In this document: positions 51,401-60,596 of the stretch, in pieces | Numbering within the stretch: the stretch's first letter is position 1 | Layout: each line of letters opens with the position of its first letter | Assembly: GCF_017357425.1 (NCBI RefSeq) | Contig: NZ_CP014571.1 | Coordinates: 248,001 to 312,000 of the forward strand | DNA length: 64,000 nt | Direction of reading: 5' to 3' | Origin: Arthrobacter sp. D5-1 | GTDB taxonomy: Bacteria > Actinomycetota > Actinomycetes > Actinomycetales > Micrococcaceae | The notes under the pieces: generated by a model | Told to the model about the DNA's origin: nothing | The model's database searches: none | The model's input: only the letters and a program-made list of their open reading frames with translations | Program-made: the position numbers and the translations under genes

Positions 51401-52126
51401 GTGACTACAACCGGACCGGGACGCCCCCGCAAGCAGCAAGCTGTACGCCCGGGAGCCACTGCACGCGACGAAATCCTGGATGCCGCAGCCGAACTCTTTA
51501 CCAGCCAAGGATTCGCCAATACGTCCACACGGGCCATTGCCGACGCCGTCGGAATCCGGCAATCGTCGCTGTATCACCACTTCTCCACCAAGGACGAGAT
51601 CCTGGGCGAACTCCTCGGCGGGACAGTGTCCACCAGCCTGGCGTTCGCCCGCGCTGTGAAAGACGGTTCCGAAGAAACCGGGCAGGAGTTGGATCCCGCG
51701 GCACGACTGCACGCAGTGGTCCTGTTCGACGGCTTGCAGCTCTGCACTTCCCGTTGGAACCTCGGGGTGCTCTACCACCTGCCGGAGGCCAGGGCGGAAG
51801 TTTTCCAACCATTCATGGCAGCACGGCAGGAACTCCGGACCATTTACGGAGACTTGGGACGGGAGCTGACGGCGCTCTCCGACGCAGACCCGGGCCTGGG
51901 CGACACCGCCTTTCGGCTGGTCGAGTCACTGATCAACCTCCGCGCGGACGGGCTGATCGCAATGGACTCGGCGTCCACTACGGCCGATACGGTGATGATC
52001 CTGGCCGGCCTCAGGCAAAAGATTCAGGCGGTGAGGGATGCCAGCAGCGAGCTCATCAGCCGGTATGGCGAGGCAAACCGTCGTGGAGAAGCCTCTGAGT
52101 CGGCGCTCGCAGCGGAAAGTGCCTAG
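51401..52126 (+). CDS. TetR/AcrR-family transcriptional regulator
   Basis: A 241-aa regulator. The N-terminal helix-turn-helix is at about residues 25-70 (ILDAAAELFTSQGFANTSTR, then AVGIRQSSLYHHFSTKDEIL); the rest is a helical ligand-binding domain. Start GTG 51401. Divergent from the permease gene, hence the likely local repressor. The stop overlaps the convergent Pr6Pr gene by four bases. Confidence 0.88.
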   Translation: MTTTGPGRPRKQQAVRPGATARDEILDAAAELFTSQGFANTSTRAIADAVGIRQSSLYHHFSTKDEILGELLGGTVSTSLAFARAVKDGSEETGQELDPAARLHAVVLFDGLQLCTSRWNLGVLYHLPEARAEVFQPFMAARQELRTIYGDLGRELTALSDADPGLGDTAFRLVESLINLRADGLIAMDSASTTADTVMILAGLRQKIQAVRDASSELISRYGEANRRGEASESALAAESA

Positions 52127-52746
52127 TAATCCACCTGGCGCTTGAGTTTGTTACCCAGCCACAGCATCGCCAGGCTCACCACCAGGAAGCCAACGGAGAT
52201 GGCGAGTGCGAACACCACCACACCGCCCCAACCGCCGGCTCGGGCCGGGTCGATGAACCAGTAGGGGTACCAGTTCACCAGGGCGCCACGGACCAGGCTG
52301 TAGACCAGGTAGCCAACGGGGTAGAGCAGCCAGTACCAAACGTGTTTGAGCTGCAGAGTTGCCCGGGGCGGTTGGAAGAGCCAATCAGCCACCATCACCA
52401 CGGGGATCAAGTAATGGACCACAAAGTTGACCCACGGCAACAGCGAGCCGAGGTCCTCACCGGCCAGCAAAGCACCAAAAACCAGGCCCACCACGGCCAT
52501 GGCGATGGTGGCAGTGCCGCGAGTGACATCGTCAGCTTCTGTAGGCCGCTTCCGGATCAGCACCCGGTATCCGCTGATCAGCAGCACCAGTGCGGCGAAG
52601 ATGTTGGACAGGTTGGTGAAATAGCTGAAGAAGTTCCAGAGGTCATAGCCCATGCCCAAATGGACCGTCAGCTGGGTTCCCACCGCCACCAACGTCAAAA
52701 GCCCAAAGAAAAAGCGTCCCCCAATAAGCACATTCCGTTTGGTCAT
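52123..52746 (-). CDS. Pr6Pr family membrane protein
   Basis: A 207-aa protein with six predicted transmembrane segments (for example NIFAALVLLISGYRVL and VVFALAISVGFLVVSLAMLW), and conserved FFSYFTNLSNI and NFVVHYLIPVVMVADWL. This is the FAR-17a/AIG1-like Pr6Pr family of unknown function. ATG 52746 is chosen because GGATGGGA lies just upstream; ATG 52755 is an alternative. Confidence 0.82.
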   Translation of the reverse strand: MTKRNVLIGGRFFFGLLTLVAVGTQLTVHLGMGYDLWNFFSYFTNLSNIFAALVLLISGYRVLIRKRPTEADDVTRGTATIAMAVVGLVFGALLAGEDLGSLLPWVNFVVHYLIPVVMVADWLFQPPRATLQLKHVWYWLLYPVGYLVYSLVRGALVNWYPYWFIDPARAGGWGGVVVFALAISVGFLVVSLAMLWLGNKLKRQVDY

Positions 52747-52800
52747 GCTTCCCATCCTTGCCGACCGTATGCCCCGAACGGCCCCGACACCCCGGAATGT

Positions 52801-54174
52801 CTACGTGATCAGCAATTCCAGTGCCTCGGCAAGATGGCCAACCTCCCGCACCGAGAAGCCGTCCGGAATCACACCGGCACCCGCAGGGCTGGCCGGAACA
52901 ATAGCGTGCGTGAACCCGAGCCGGTGTGCTTCCTGGATGCGCTGGTTGATACCGGGAACAGGGCGGACTTCACCAGCCAGGCCCACCTCGCCGAAGGCAA
53001 TCAGACGCTGGGGGAGAGCCTTCCGGGCCTTGGCCGACGCTACGGCCAGGGCAACAGCGAGGTCAGTTGCCGGTTCCGTGAGCTTCACACCGCCCACCGT
53101 TGCCACGTAGGAATCGTCCTTGTGCAGCATGCAGCCGGCACGCTGCTGCAGGACCGCCAGAAGCATGGCAACGCGTGAGCTCTCCAGGCCGCTGGTGGCA
53201 CGGCGTGGTTGCGAATTGGCGCTCTCGGCAAGAAGGGATTGAACCTCTGCCAGCAGCGGCCGGCGACCCTCCATGGTCACCGTTATACAGGTGCCTGAAA
53301 CGGGCTCACGGGTCCGCGAAACGAACAGCCCGCTGGGATCAGCCAATCCCTCGATGCCGGCCTCGTTCAGGTCAAAGCAGCCGACGTCGTCCGTGGCGCC
53401 ATAGCGGTTCTTCACAGCCCGGAGCAGGCGCAGGCGCGAATGGCGCTCGCCTTCGAACTGGCACACGACGTCCACCAGGTGTTCCAGCAGCCGCGGCCCG
53501 GCGATGGTGCCTTCCTTGGTCACGTGGCCTACCAACAACGTGGTCATGTTGCGCCGCTTGGCTGCGGCAATGATCGACGCAGCAACTTCACGCACCTGCG
53601 AAACTCCGCCGGCGCTGCCCTCCACGTCGGCACTGCTCAAGGTCTGCACGGAGTCAACGATCAGCAGCTTGGGCTCAAGCTTCTCCACCTGTCCCAGTGC
53701 CTGCCCAAGATCAGTTTCGGCAGAAAGATAAAGGGTGTGCGCTACAGCGTCGATCCGCTCCGCGCGGAGCTTGACCTGCGCCGCAGACTCTTCTCCGGTG
53801 ATGTAGAGGACGTCCTGGCCGGTGCGCGCGAACTTCGCCGCGACGTCCAACAGCAGCGTGGACTTCCCGACGCCGGGTTCCCCAGCGAGCAGAATGACGG
53901 CACCCGGCACGAGCCCTCCTCCGAGGACACGGTCCAGCTCATCCACGCCCGTGGGCAGGAAGGCTGCGGTGGTGCCATCCACCTCAGCGATACGGCGGGC
54001 CGGCGCCAAAACTGTAGCGGCCGCCGTCGTGCGCGCTACCGTGGCGCCGTACTCCTCAACGGTTCCCCACGCCTGGCACTCGCCGCAGCGGCCCACCCAT
54101 TTGATGGCGGTCCAGCCGCATTCGGCACACTTGTAGGCGGGTGTTTTTGATGCGCGGGACGTCTTGGAAGCCAT
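52801..54174 (-). CDS. radA: DNA repair protein RadA
   Basis: A 457-aa RecA-like helicase that helps branch migration in recombination. An N-terminal zinc finger CAECGWTAIKWVGRCGEC (residues 14-31) is followed by the ATPase with Walker A GEPGVGKST (about 100), the RadA signature KNRYGATDD (about 255), and a C-terminal Lon-like domain. ATG 54174 matches the family N-terminus; the open frame runs much further upstream but that part overlaps the PAP2 gene. Confidence 0.95.
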   Translation of the reverse strand: MASKTSRASKTPAYKCAECGWTAIKWVGRCGECQAWGTVEEYGATVARTTAAATVLAPARRIAEVDGTTAAFLPTGVDELDRVLGGGLVPGAVILLAGEPGVGKSTLLLDVAAKFARTGQDVLYITGEESAAQVKLRAERIDAVAHTLYLSAETDLGQALGQVEKLEPKLLIVDSVQTLSSADVEGSAGGVSQVREVAASIIAAAKRRNMTTLLVGHVTKEGTIAGPRLLEHLVDVVCQFEGERHSRLRLLRAVKNRYGATDDVGCFDLNEAGIEGLADPSGLFVSRTREPVSGTCITVTMEGRRPLLAEVQSLLAESANSQPRRATSGLESSRVAMLLAVLQQRAGCMLHKDDSYVATVGGVKLTEPATDLAVALAVASAKARKALPQRLIAFGEVGLAGEVRPVPGINQRIQEAHRLGFTHAIVPASPAGAGVIPDGFSVREVGHLAEALELLIT

Positions 54175-54206
54175 GGGTTCAAGCGTAGTGGCGGGGACTG
54201 ACAGTA

Positions 54207-54905
54207 TTAGCCGCGCCGGCCGCCGTGACGGGCCGCGTCCACAAACACCGCAATGCCCGTCACCCCAAGCGCAAGCCCAAGGGACGCGACCACGTCCGTG
54301 AGCCAGTGGTAGCCAAGGTAGATCCGGCTGCAGGCAACCAACAGCGTCAAGAGAGCGGCACCGCAGAAGGCGAGGACCGCCGTCGCACGTGAGCCGGAAC
54401 GCGAGACGAGCAGGTAATTGAGGACAAGCGCGAAGATCCCGGCGCCGAGCGTGTGGCCGGAGGGGAATGACAGTGCGTCGTCGGGGCCCAGGAGAACATC
54501 GGACGACGGCGGACCGGAGCGCCCCACATCCTGTTTCACCACCGCGGACAGGATGGCGGCAAACGCCATGGCGCCCAACAGGACAGCCGGCCGCCAGAGT
54601 TCCTTCTTCCATACCGTCCATACTGCGGCCACCGCCACACCAATGATGGTGATCCACAAGGGTGAGGTCACGGTGGTGACTGCCGTAAGGAGGGCGGTGA
54701 GCAAGGGGTTGCGCGAATCAACCATGAAGCTGTGGACCGCGCCGTCTACAGTGGCAAGCCCGGTCTCGGACAGCACGGCGGCGAACATGAGCCAGAAGAT
54801 GGCGTCCCCGGCCACCAGCAAAATGCCTGCCCACAGGAACAAGGGCCGCTGCGGGAGCTTGAGCGCCGGTGCAGCCCGGAAGTGCACGGAAAAGGCAGGG
54901 GTCAT
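54207..54905 (-). CDS. PAP2-superfamily phosphatase, membrane-bound
   Basis: A 232-aa membrane protein with six hydrophobic segments and the three acid phosphatase motifs: KQDVGRSGPP, SFPSGHT, and SRIYLGYHWLTDV. The substrate is a lipid or polyprenyl phosphate. ATG 54905. Confidence 0.88.
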   Translation of the reverse strand: MTPAFSVHFRAAPALKLPQRPLFLWAGILLVAGDAIFWLMFAAVLSETGLATVDGAVHSFMVDSRNPLLTALLTAVTTVTSPLWITIIGVAVAAVWTVWKKELWRPAVLLGAMAFAAILSAVVKQDVGRSGPPSSDVLLGPDDALSFPSGHTLGAGIFALVLNYLLVSRSGSRATAVLAFCGAALLTLLVACSRIYLGYHWLTDVVASLGLALGVTGIAVFVDAARHGGRRG

Positions 54906-54929
54906 CGGTTCATTCTTCCTCGGCGGAGG

Positions 54930-56057
54930 CTACAGTGCCGGAAGCACCGCGCGGGCTTCTTCCGGTTCCATGCCGCTCGCTTCCAGCAGGTCCACCATGA
55001 GGGGACGGAACAGCATCACCACGGTTTCGCCTTCGAGCCTTTGGACATCCAGCATCTTGGGGTGCAGGCGCGCGGCGATATCCGAGAGGTCGTTCCGGGC
55101 GCGGCGCAGATGAACCCGCCGCGTCCCTTCGCTTTGCTCCGACAATCCGATGGTCATCTCGTCGATCGCGGCGGCGGTTTCCTGCAGGACTTCGGAAATA
55201 CTGTCGATCGCTTCATCGGACAGCGCGGCATGGTTGATGGCGCTGGTGAGCCGCCGCGCAAACACCCGGCTGTTACGCAGAGCCAGGTCGATGTACTCCA
55301 GGGAGTGCTCCAGGCCGGCCAGTTCGTCGCGGTGCCTCCGGTGCGCGGGAGCCAGGGTTGCCACTTCGCCCGAGGCGCGCAGCGTCTGCCGCATCCGGTC
55401 CACCAAAGGCTGGCAGTTGCGGCCGCGGATCAGGGCATGCCAGGCGATGGTGGAATCGCTTTCGGTCAGGGCCTTGCCGCATTCGCGCAGCACTTCGGCG
55501 AGTTCATGCAGGATCTTCTGGACATCCTTGCGGGGCTCCCGCCGTGGGTCTTTCGGCACCAGGATGGTCACCAGCAGCGCAAAAACGCCACCGATTACAG
55601 CGTCCAGGCTGCGCGTAAAGGGCCCACCGGCCGGTGCCGGCAGCAGCACCACCAGCAAGGACTGCAGGCCCAGTTGAGTGGTGAAAATGGTTCCACTGTC
55701 CAGGAACCTGGCAAGGAGGATGGAGAAAAGAAGTACGACGGCGGCCTGCCAGATCCCAGCGCCCAGCCAGTGGAGCAGCAGGTCACCAACAACGATGCCC
55801 AGGGTGCAGCCGAGGCCCACCTCGATCACCCGGCGCAGGCGCGGATCACGGGAAAAGCCAAGGGCAATCAACGAGGAAGTAGCCGCGAACAGTGGGCCCT
55901 GGTGGCCCAGCACATATTCGGCGAAAGCGTAGGCACCCACGGCGCACACGGTCATCTGGATGGCCGGCGTCAACGAATTCCGGCTGCGGACCAAACCCGT
56001 CCGGACTCTGGCACGCAGGAACCTCTTGCTTGCAGAAAATCCTTTCGCGGCAGCCAT
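54930..56057 (-). CDS. FUSC-family membrane protein (aromatic acid exporter-like)
   Basis: A 375-aa protein. Six hydrophobic segments in the first 190 residues (AIQMTVCAVGAYAFAEYVLG, VVLLFSILLARF) are followed by a long helical cytoplasmic domain (about 190-375). This half-size layout is typical of FUSC proteins in actinobacteria. ATG 56057 (MAAAKGFSAS) is preferred over 56102. Divergent from pstS. Substrate unknown. Confidence 0.75.
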   Translation of the reverse strand: MAAAKGFSASKRFLRARVRTGLVRSRNSLTPAIQMTVCAVGAYAFAEYVLGHQGPLFAATSSLIALGFSRDPRLRRVIEVGLGCTLGIVVGDLLLHWLGAGIWQAAVVLLFSILLARFLDSGTIFTTQLGLQSLLVVLLPAPAGGPFTRSLDAVIGGVFALLVTILVPKDPRREPRKDVQKILHELAEVLRECGKALTESDSTIAWHALIRGRNCQPLVDRMRQTLRASGEVATLAPAHRRHRDELAGLEHSLEYIDLALRNSRVFARRLTSAINHAALSDEAIDSISEVLQETAAAIDEMTIGLSEQSEGTRRVHLRRARNDLSDIAARLHPKMLDVQRLEGETVVMLFRPLMVDLLEASGMEPEEARAVLPAL

Positions 56058-56161
56058 GTCGTCCAGTCTATTTGCCCGGCCCGGGTTCCGACGAAGGCGC
56101 AAACCGCATCCCGGGTGCCGCTCAAGGTGGCGCGCGCCACATAACCCAATGGTCCGCCGTC

Positions 56162-56183
56162 GTTCACCTTCTGTTCACCTTTC
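56162..56183 (+). promoter_or_regulatory. PHO box upstream of pstS
   Basis: Two 11-base direct repeats, GTTCACCTTCT and GTTCACCTTTC, match the actinobacterial PhoP binding pattern (direct repeats starting GTTCA). They lie about 120 bases before the pstS start. Expression of pstSCAB should rise in phosphate starvation. Confidence 0.75.
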
Positions 56184-56304
56184 ACTGCAGATCCCGTTAC
56201 CTGCGCTCCTTACCTTCAGTAAAGGAACAAAAGGTCCTCAGCTCGCGCACGCCGAAATCTCCGTTCGGCCCGCATCGAAGAATCCCTGGAAGGGGCACAT
56301 CCAA

Positions 56305-57426
56305 GTGAAGGCAACTCACTTCGGCCGCAACGCGGCAATCGCGGTCATCGCAGCCGGCGCTCTCGCGCTCACTGCTTGCGGTTCAGACAACGCAACGAAC
56401 ACGCCTGCTGGTACCCAGTCGGCAGCGTCCGGCCCCAAGGTCACCGGCACCCTGACCGGCATTGGCGCTTCCTCCACCGGCGCAGCCATGGACGCATGGA
56501 AGGCCGGCTTCTCTGCCGCCAACTCCGGTGCCACTGTGCAGTACTCCCCGGACGGTTCCGGCGCAGGCCGCAAGGCCATCATCGACGGCTCGGCACAGTT
56601 CGCCGGCTCGGACGCGTACCTGAAGGACGAGGAGCTTGAGAGCTCCAAGGCCAAGTGCGGCCCCGACGGCGCCATCAACATCCCGGTGTACATCTCCCCG
56701 ATCGCTGTTGCCTTCAACATTCCGGACGTCAAGGAACTGAAGCTCGACGCCGCCACGGTTGCCAAGATCTTCCGCGGCGAAATCGCCAACTGGAACGATC
56801 CCGCCATCGCCGCCCTCAACGAAGGCGTCACCCTGCCGGACCTCAAGGTCACCCCGGTCAACCGCTCTGACGACTCCGGCACCACCACCAACTTCACCGA
56901 CTACCTCGCAGCTGCTGCTCCCGAGGTTTGGACGGACAAGGCTGCCGGCATCTGGCCCGCAACCCTGGCCGGCGAAAACGCCAAGGGCACCTCCGGCGTC
57001 GTCAAGACCGTCACCGACACCCCGGGTGCCGTGACCTACGCTGATGACTCCGCCGTTTCCGGCAAGCTGGGCACCGCCTCCATCAAGGTGGGCGAGGAAT
57101 TCGTCAAGATCTCCGCCGAAGCTGCTGCCAAGGCTGTCGAAGCCGGCAAGCCCGTTGACGGCCGCGCCGCAAACGACGTCGCCATCAAGCTGGACCGCAA
57201 GACCACCGAATCGGGCGCCTACCCCGTAGTCCTCGTTTCGTACCACGTAGTTTGCACCACCTACGAGACCAAGGAAGTTGCTGACCTGGTCAAGGCCTTC
57301 GAAAGCTACGTCGTTTCCGACGAAGGACAGAAGACCGCTGCTGACGCCGCCAAGTCCGCGCCGCTGTCCAAGACGCTGCAGGAAAAGGCCACGGCCGCTA
57401 TCGAAACCATCAAGGCCAAGTCCTAA
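56305..57426 (+). CDS. pstS: Phosphate ABC transporter substrate-binding protein PstS
   Basis: A 373-aa lipoprotein that binds phosphate outside the membrane. Lipobox LALTACGS (Cys near residue 25). Phosphate-binding segments IGASSTGAAMDAWKAGF, SPDGSGAGRKAIIDGSAQFA and VNRSDDSGTTTNFTDYL are visible. GTG 56305 with GAAGGGG upstream; the frame is open from 55960 but lacks a signal there. A strong hairpin follows before pstC. Confidence 0.95.
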   Translation: MKATHFGRNAAIAVIAAGALALTACGSDNATNTPAGTQSAASGPKVTGTLTGIGASSTGAAMDAWKAGFSAANSGATVQYSPDGSGAGRKAIIDGSAQFAGSDAYLKDEELESSKAKCGPDGAINIPVYISPIAVAFNIPDVKELKLDAATVAKIFRGEIANWNDPAIAALNEGVTLPDLKVTPVNRSDDSGTTTNFTDYLAAAAPEVWTDKAAGIWPATLAGENAKGTSGVVKTVTDTPGAVTYADDSAVSGKLGTASIKVGEEFVKISAEAAAKAVEAGKPVDGRAANDVAIKLDRKTTESGAYPVVLVSYHVVCTTYETKEVADLVKAFESYVVSDEGQKTAADAAKSAPLSKTLQEKATAAIETIKAKS

Positions 57427-57463
57427 GGTTTCCCGGCGGGTTTGCTGACCCGGCTGAACACTG

Positions 57464-57520
57464 AAGTTCCCTGTCCCGCGCGACGTGGCCGCAGAGCCGC
57501 TGGCGCGGGACAGGGAACTT
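57464..57520 (+). other. Large hairpin between pstS and pstC
   Basis: A perfect 18-bp stem (AAGTTCCCTGTCCCGCGC / GCGCGGGACAGGGAACTT) with a 21-base loop. No T run follows. It probably protects the pstS message or causes partial termination, leaving more PstS than membrane subunits. Confidence 0.75.
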
Positions 57521-57562
57521 AGCCATGTAAGACCAGTTCACTCCAGACTGAAGGAACGTGAA

Positions 57563-58495
57563 GTGACCACCAACTCCCTGACAACCTCCCAAGGCGCAGG
57601 ACGCGCCGGGGACAAGGTTTTCTCCGGGGCCGCCATGGCCGCAGGGTGCCTGATTCTCGCGGTTCTCTTCGGAGTCGCGTTGTTCCTCGTGGTGCAGGCA
57701 ATCCCCGCGCTCACCGCCCCTGCTGAAGACATCCAGGGCGGGAACGGCTTCTTCGCCTACATCGCCCCAATCGTGGTGGGCACCCTCATTGCCGCGATCA
57801 TCGCACTCGTCATCGCCACCCCCGTGGCCATTGGTGTGGCACTGTTCATCTCGCACTACGCCCCCCGCCGGCTCGCATCGGGCCTCGGCTACGTAGTGGA
57901 CCTGCTCGCTGCCATCCCCTCCGTTGTCTACGGCGCCTGGGGTGCTGCCTTCCTGGCCAAGGAAATCTCCCCGGCGTACGACTGGCTGGCCACCTACCTC
58001 GGATGGATCCCCATCTTCGAAGGCCCGGCCTCCGCTACCGGCAAGACCATCCTGACCGCCGGCATTGTCCTGTCCGTCATGGTCCTGCCCATCATCACCT
58101 CCCTGTCCCGTGAAATCTTCCTGCAGACCCCCAAGCTGCACGAGGAAGCAGCGCTTGCGTTGGGAGCCACCCGCTGGGAAATGATCAAGATGGCTGTTCT
58201 GCCCTTCGGCCGCCCTGGCATTATCAGCGCCATCATGCTGGGCCTCGGCCGGGCCCTCGGCGAGACCATGGCCGTTGCCCTGGTGCTCTCCTCCGGTGTC
58301 CTGACGGCCAGCCTCATCCAGTCCGGCAACCAGACCATCGCTGCGGAAATTGCCTTGAACTTCCCAGAAGCCAGCGGCCTCAAGGTCAACACGTTGATCG
58401 CGGCCGGCCTGGTGCTGTTCGTCATCACCCTGGGCGTGAACATGATCGCCCGCTGGATCATCACCCGGCACAAAGAATTCTCGGGAGCCAACTAA
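57563..58495 (+). CDS. pstC: Phosphate ABC transporter permease PstC
   Basis: A 310-aa permease with six transmembrane segments. The EAA-type loop is in EEAALALGATRWEMIKMAVLP (about residues 192-212). GTG 57563 is chosen because AAGGAACG precedes it. Next gene pstA starts directly after the stop. Confidence 0.94.
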   Translation: MTTNSLTTSQGAGRAGDKVFSGAAMAAGCLILAVLFGVALFLVVQAIPALTAPAEDIQGGNGFFAYIAPIVVGTLIAAIIALVIATPVAIGVALFISHYAPRRLASGLGYVVDLLAAIPSVVYGAWGAAFLAKEISPAYDWLATYLGWIPIFEGPASATGKTILTAGIVLSVMVLPIITSLSREIFLQTPKLHEEAALALGATRWEMIKMAVLPFGRPGIISAIMLGLGRALGETMAVALVLSSGVLTASLIQSGNQTIAAEIALNFPEASGLKVNTLIAAGLVLFVITLGVNMIARWIITRHKEFSGAN

Positions 58496-59599
58496 ATGTC
58501 CGCCACAGTAGTACGCAAGCGCTCAGCGCTCACCAAGGGCCAGCTGCCCAAGTTCGCGCCCTACATTGTCTTGGCCGTCGCACTCGTTGTGGGCGCGGCC
58601 ATCATGGCGCTCATCGGCTTCAACGCCTTGGGCTGGGGCATCATCTCCGCCATTCTGTTCGCCGTGGGCCTGGTCTCATGGAGCGGCGCCGTTGAAGGTG
58701 CCCGCAAAGCCAAGGACAAGCTCGCCACGTGCTTGGTGGTCGGCGCCTTCCTGATTGCGCTGCTGCCGCTGATCTCGGTCATCGTCACAGTGCTGGTCAA
58801 CGGCATCCCCGGGCTCATTACCCCCGGCTTCCTGGGCACGTCCATGAATGGCGTAACCGGCGCCTTCGACAACAAGGCAGTAGAGGAGGGCGCGCCGGTC
58901 CTCGGCGGCATCTACCACGCACTGCTGGGCACCCTCCAGATCACGCTCCTTGCCACAGTGATCTCCGTTCCCGTGGGCCTCCTCACCTCCATCTACCTGG
59001 TGGAATACGGCAACGACCGTCCGCTGGCCCGCGCCATCACGTTCTTCGTGGATGTCATGACCGGCATTCCGTCGATCGTGGCCGGCCTCTTCGCGGCAGC
59101 GTTCTTCTTCGCCATTGTTGGCCCCGGCACCAAGACCGGTGCTGTAGCCGCCGTCGCGCTTTCCGTCCTGATGATTCCTGTTGTGGTTCGCTCCAGCGAG
59201 GAAATGCTGAAGATCGTCCCGAACGAGCTCCGCGAGGCTTCCTACGCGCTGGGCGTCCGTAAGTGGCGCACCATCACCAAAGTGGTCATCCCGACGGCGA
59301 TCTCCGGCATCGCGTCCGGCGTTACCTTGGCGATCGCCCGCGTTATCGGTGAAACCGCTCCGATCCTGGTCACCGCCGGATTCGCCACCACCATCAACAA
59401 CAACGTGTTCGGTGGCTGGATGGCCTCGCTGCCTACGTTCATCTACACACAGATCCTCAACCCGACATCGCCGTCCAACCCGGAGCCGTCGGACCAGCGT
59501 GCCTGGGGCGCCGCGTTGGTGCTGATCATCCTGGTGATGCTTCTGAACCTCGGAGCCCGCCTCATCGCCCGTCTGTTCGCTCCCAAGACGGGGCGGTAG
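58496..59599 (+). CDS. pstA: Phosphate ABC transporter permease PstA
   Basis: A 367-aa permease; longer than usual because of extra N-terminal transmembrane segments ([19 protein letters not shown]). The EAA-type loop is [19 protein letters not shown]. It starts one base after the pstC stop. Together with PstC it forms the membrane channel. Confidence 0.94.
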   Translation: MSATVVRKRSALTKGQLPKFAPYIVLAVALVVGAAIMALIGFNALGWGIISAILFAVGLVSWSGAVEGARKAKDKLATCLVVGAFLIALLPLISVIVTVLVNGIPGLITPGFLGTSMNGVTGAFDNKAVEEGAPVLGGIYHALLGTLQITLLATVISVPVGLLTSIYLVEYGNDRPLARAITFFVDVMTGIPSIVAGLFAAAFFFAIVGPGTKTGAVAAVALSVLMIPVVVRSSEEMLKIVPNELREASYALGVRKWRTITKVVIPTAISGIASGVTLAIARVIGETAPILVTAGFATTINNNVFGGWMASLPTFIYTQILNPTSPSNPEPSDQRAWGAALVLIILVMLLNLGARLIARLFAPKTGR

Positions 59600-59657
59600 G
59601 CTGCCCTTCTGCGGCCTCATCCAAAACTTCCACACCCCCAAGGAACAAAGGAACACC

Positions 59658-60437
59658 ATGTCCAAGCGCATCGACGTCAAAGACCTCAATGTCTACTACG
59701 GCAACTTCCTGGCCGTCGAGGACGTCAACATCAACATCCAGGCCAAATCCGTTACAGCCTTCATCGGCCCGTCCGGCTGCGGCAAGTCCACCTTCCTCCG
59801 CACGCTGAACCGCATGCACGAGGTCCTTCCCGGCGCCCGCGTCGAGGGCGAGGTCCTCCTGGACGGCGACAACCTCTACGGCCCCGGCGTGGACCCCGTA
59901 ACCGTCCGCACCCAGGTGGGCATGGTCTTCCAGCGCCCCAACCCGTTCCCCACGATGTCCATCCGCGACAACGTGCTGGCCGGCGTGAAGCTGAACAACA
60001 AGAAGATCTCCAAGGGCGCTGCAGATGCCCTGGTGGAGAAGTCCTTGGTGGGCGCCAACCTGTGGAACGAGGTCAAGGACCGCCTGGACAAGCCCGGCTC
60101 CGGCCTTTCCGGTGGTCAGCAGCAGCGTCTGTGCATCGCCCGCGCCATCGCGGTTGAGCCCCAGGTGATCCTGATGGATGAGCCCTGCTCCGCCCTGGAC
60201 CCCATCTCCACCTTGGCCGTTGAGGACCTCATCAACGAGCTCAAGGACCAGTACACCGTGGTGATCGTGACCCACAACATGCAGCAGGCGGCGCGTGTGT
60301 CGGACAAGACCGCGTTCTTCAACATCGCAGGCACCGGCAAGCCCGGCAAGCTGATCGAGTTCGCCGACACCACCAGCATCTTCAACAACCCTGGCCAGAA
60401 GGCCACGGAAGACTACGTCTCCGGCCGCTTCGGATAA
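59658..60437 (+). CDS. pstB: Phosphate ABC transporter ATP-binding protein PstB
   Basis: A 259-aa ATPase. Walker [10 protein letters not shown] (about residues 36-44), signature LSGGQQQRL (about 151-159), Walker [14 protein letters not shown], switch His in [22 protein letters not shown] lies before ATG 59658. Last gene of pstSCAB. Confidence 0.96.
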   Translation: MSKRIDVKDLNVYYGNFLAVEDVNINIQAKSVTAFIGPSGCGKSTFLRTLNRMHEVLPGARVEGEVLLDGDNLYGPGVDPVTVRTQVGMVFQRPNPFPTMSIRDNVLAGVKLNNKKISKGAADALVEKSLVGANLWNEVKDRLDKPGSGLSGGQQQRLCIARAIAVEPQVILMDEPCSALDPISTLAVEDLINELKDQYTVVIVTHNMQQAARVSDKTAFFNIAGTGKPGKLIEFADTTSIFNNPGQKATEDYVSGRFG

Positions 60438-60479
60438 GGGTTCTTGCAGGTTCCGGCTTCTTGGGGGGAGTCGGCACAG

Positions 60480-60521
60480 AACGACGGCGACCGTCGCCTT
60501 GGGGGTACGGTCGCCGTCGTT
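60480..60521 (+). terminator. Terminator behind pstB
   Basis: A perfect 15-bp stem AACGACGGCGACCGT / ACGGTCGCCGTCGTT with a 12-base loop, then TTTTTC. Confidence 0.9.
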
Positions 60522-60528
60522 TTTTCTT

Positions 60529-60596
60529 ACCCAACTAAGTAACAGCAAACGTCGCAATGAGCGCTCATGGCGACGTTTGCTGTTACTTAGTTGGGT
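60529..60596. repeat. 68-bp near-perfect palindrome between pstB and pit
   Basis: The 34-base arms (ACCCAACTAAGTAACAGCAA at the left, TTGCTGTTACTTAGTTGGGT at the right) have one mismatch, A at 60556 against G at 60569, around a symmetrical ATGAGCGCTCAT centre. It touches the stop codon of pit. It may act as a terminator for pit transcription or be a dispersed palindromic element. Confidence 0.85.

Noticed and set aside
54175..54657. N-terminal extension of radA
   Set aside because: The family zinc finger begins right after ATG 54174, and the extension overlaps the PAP2 gene in another frame.
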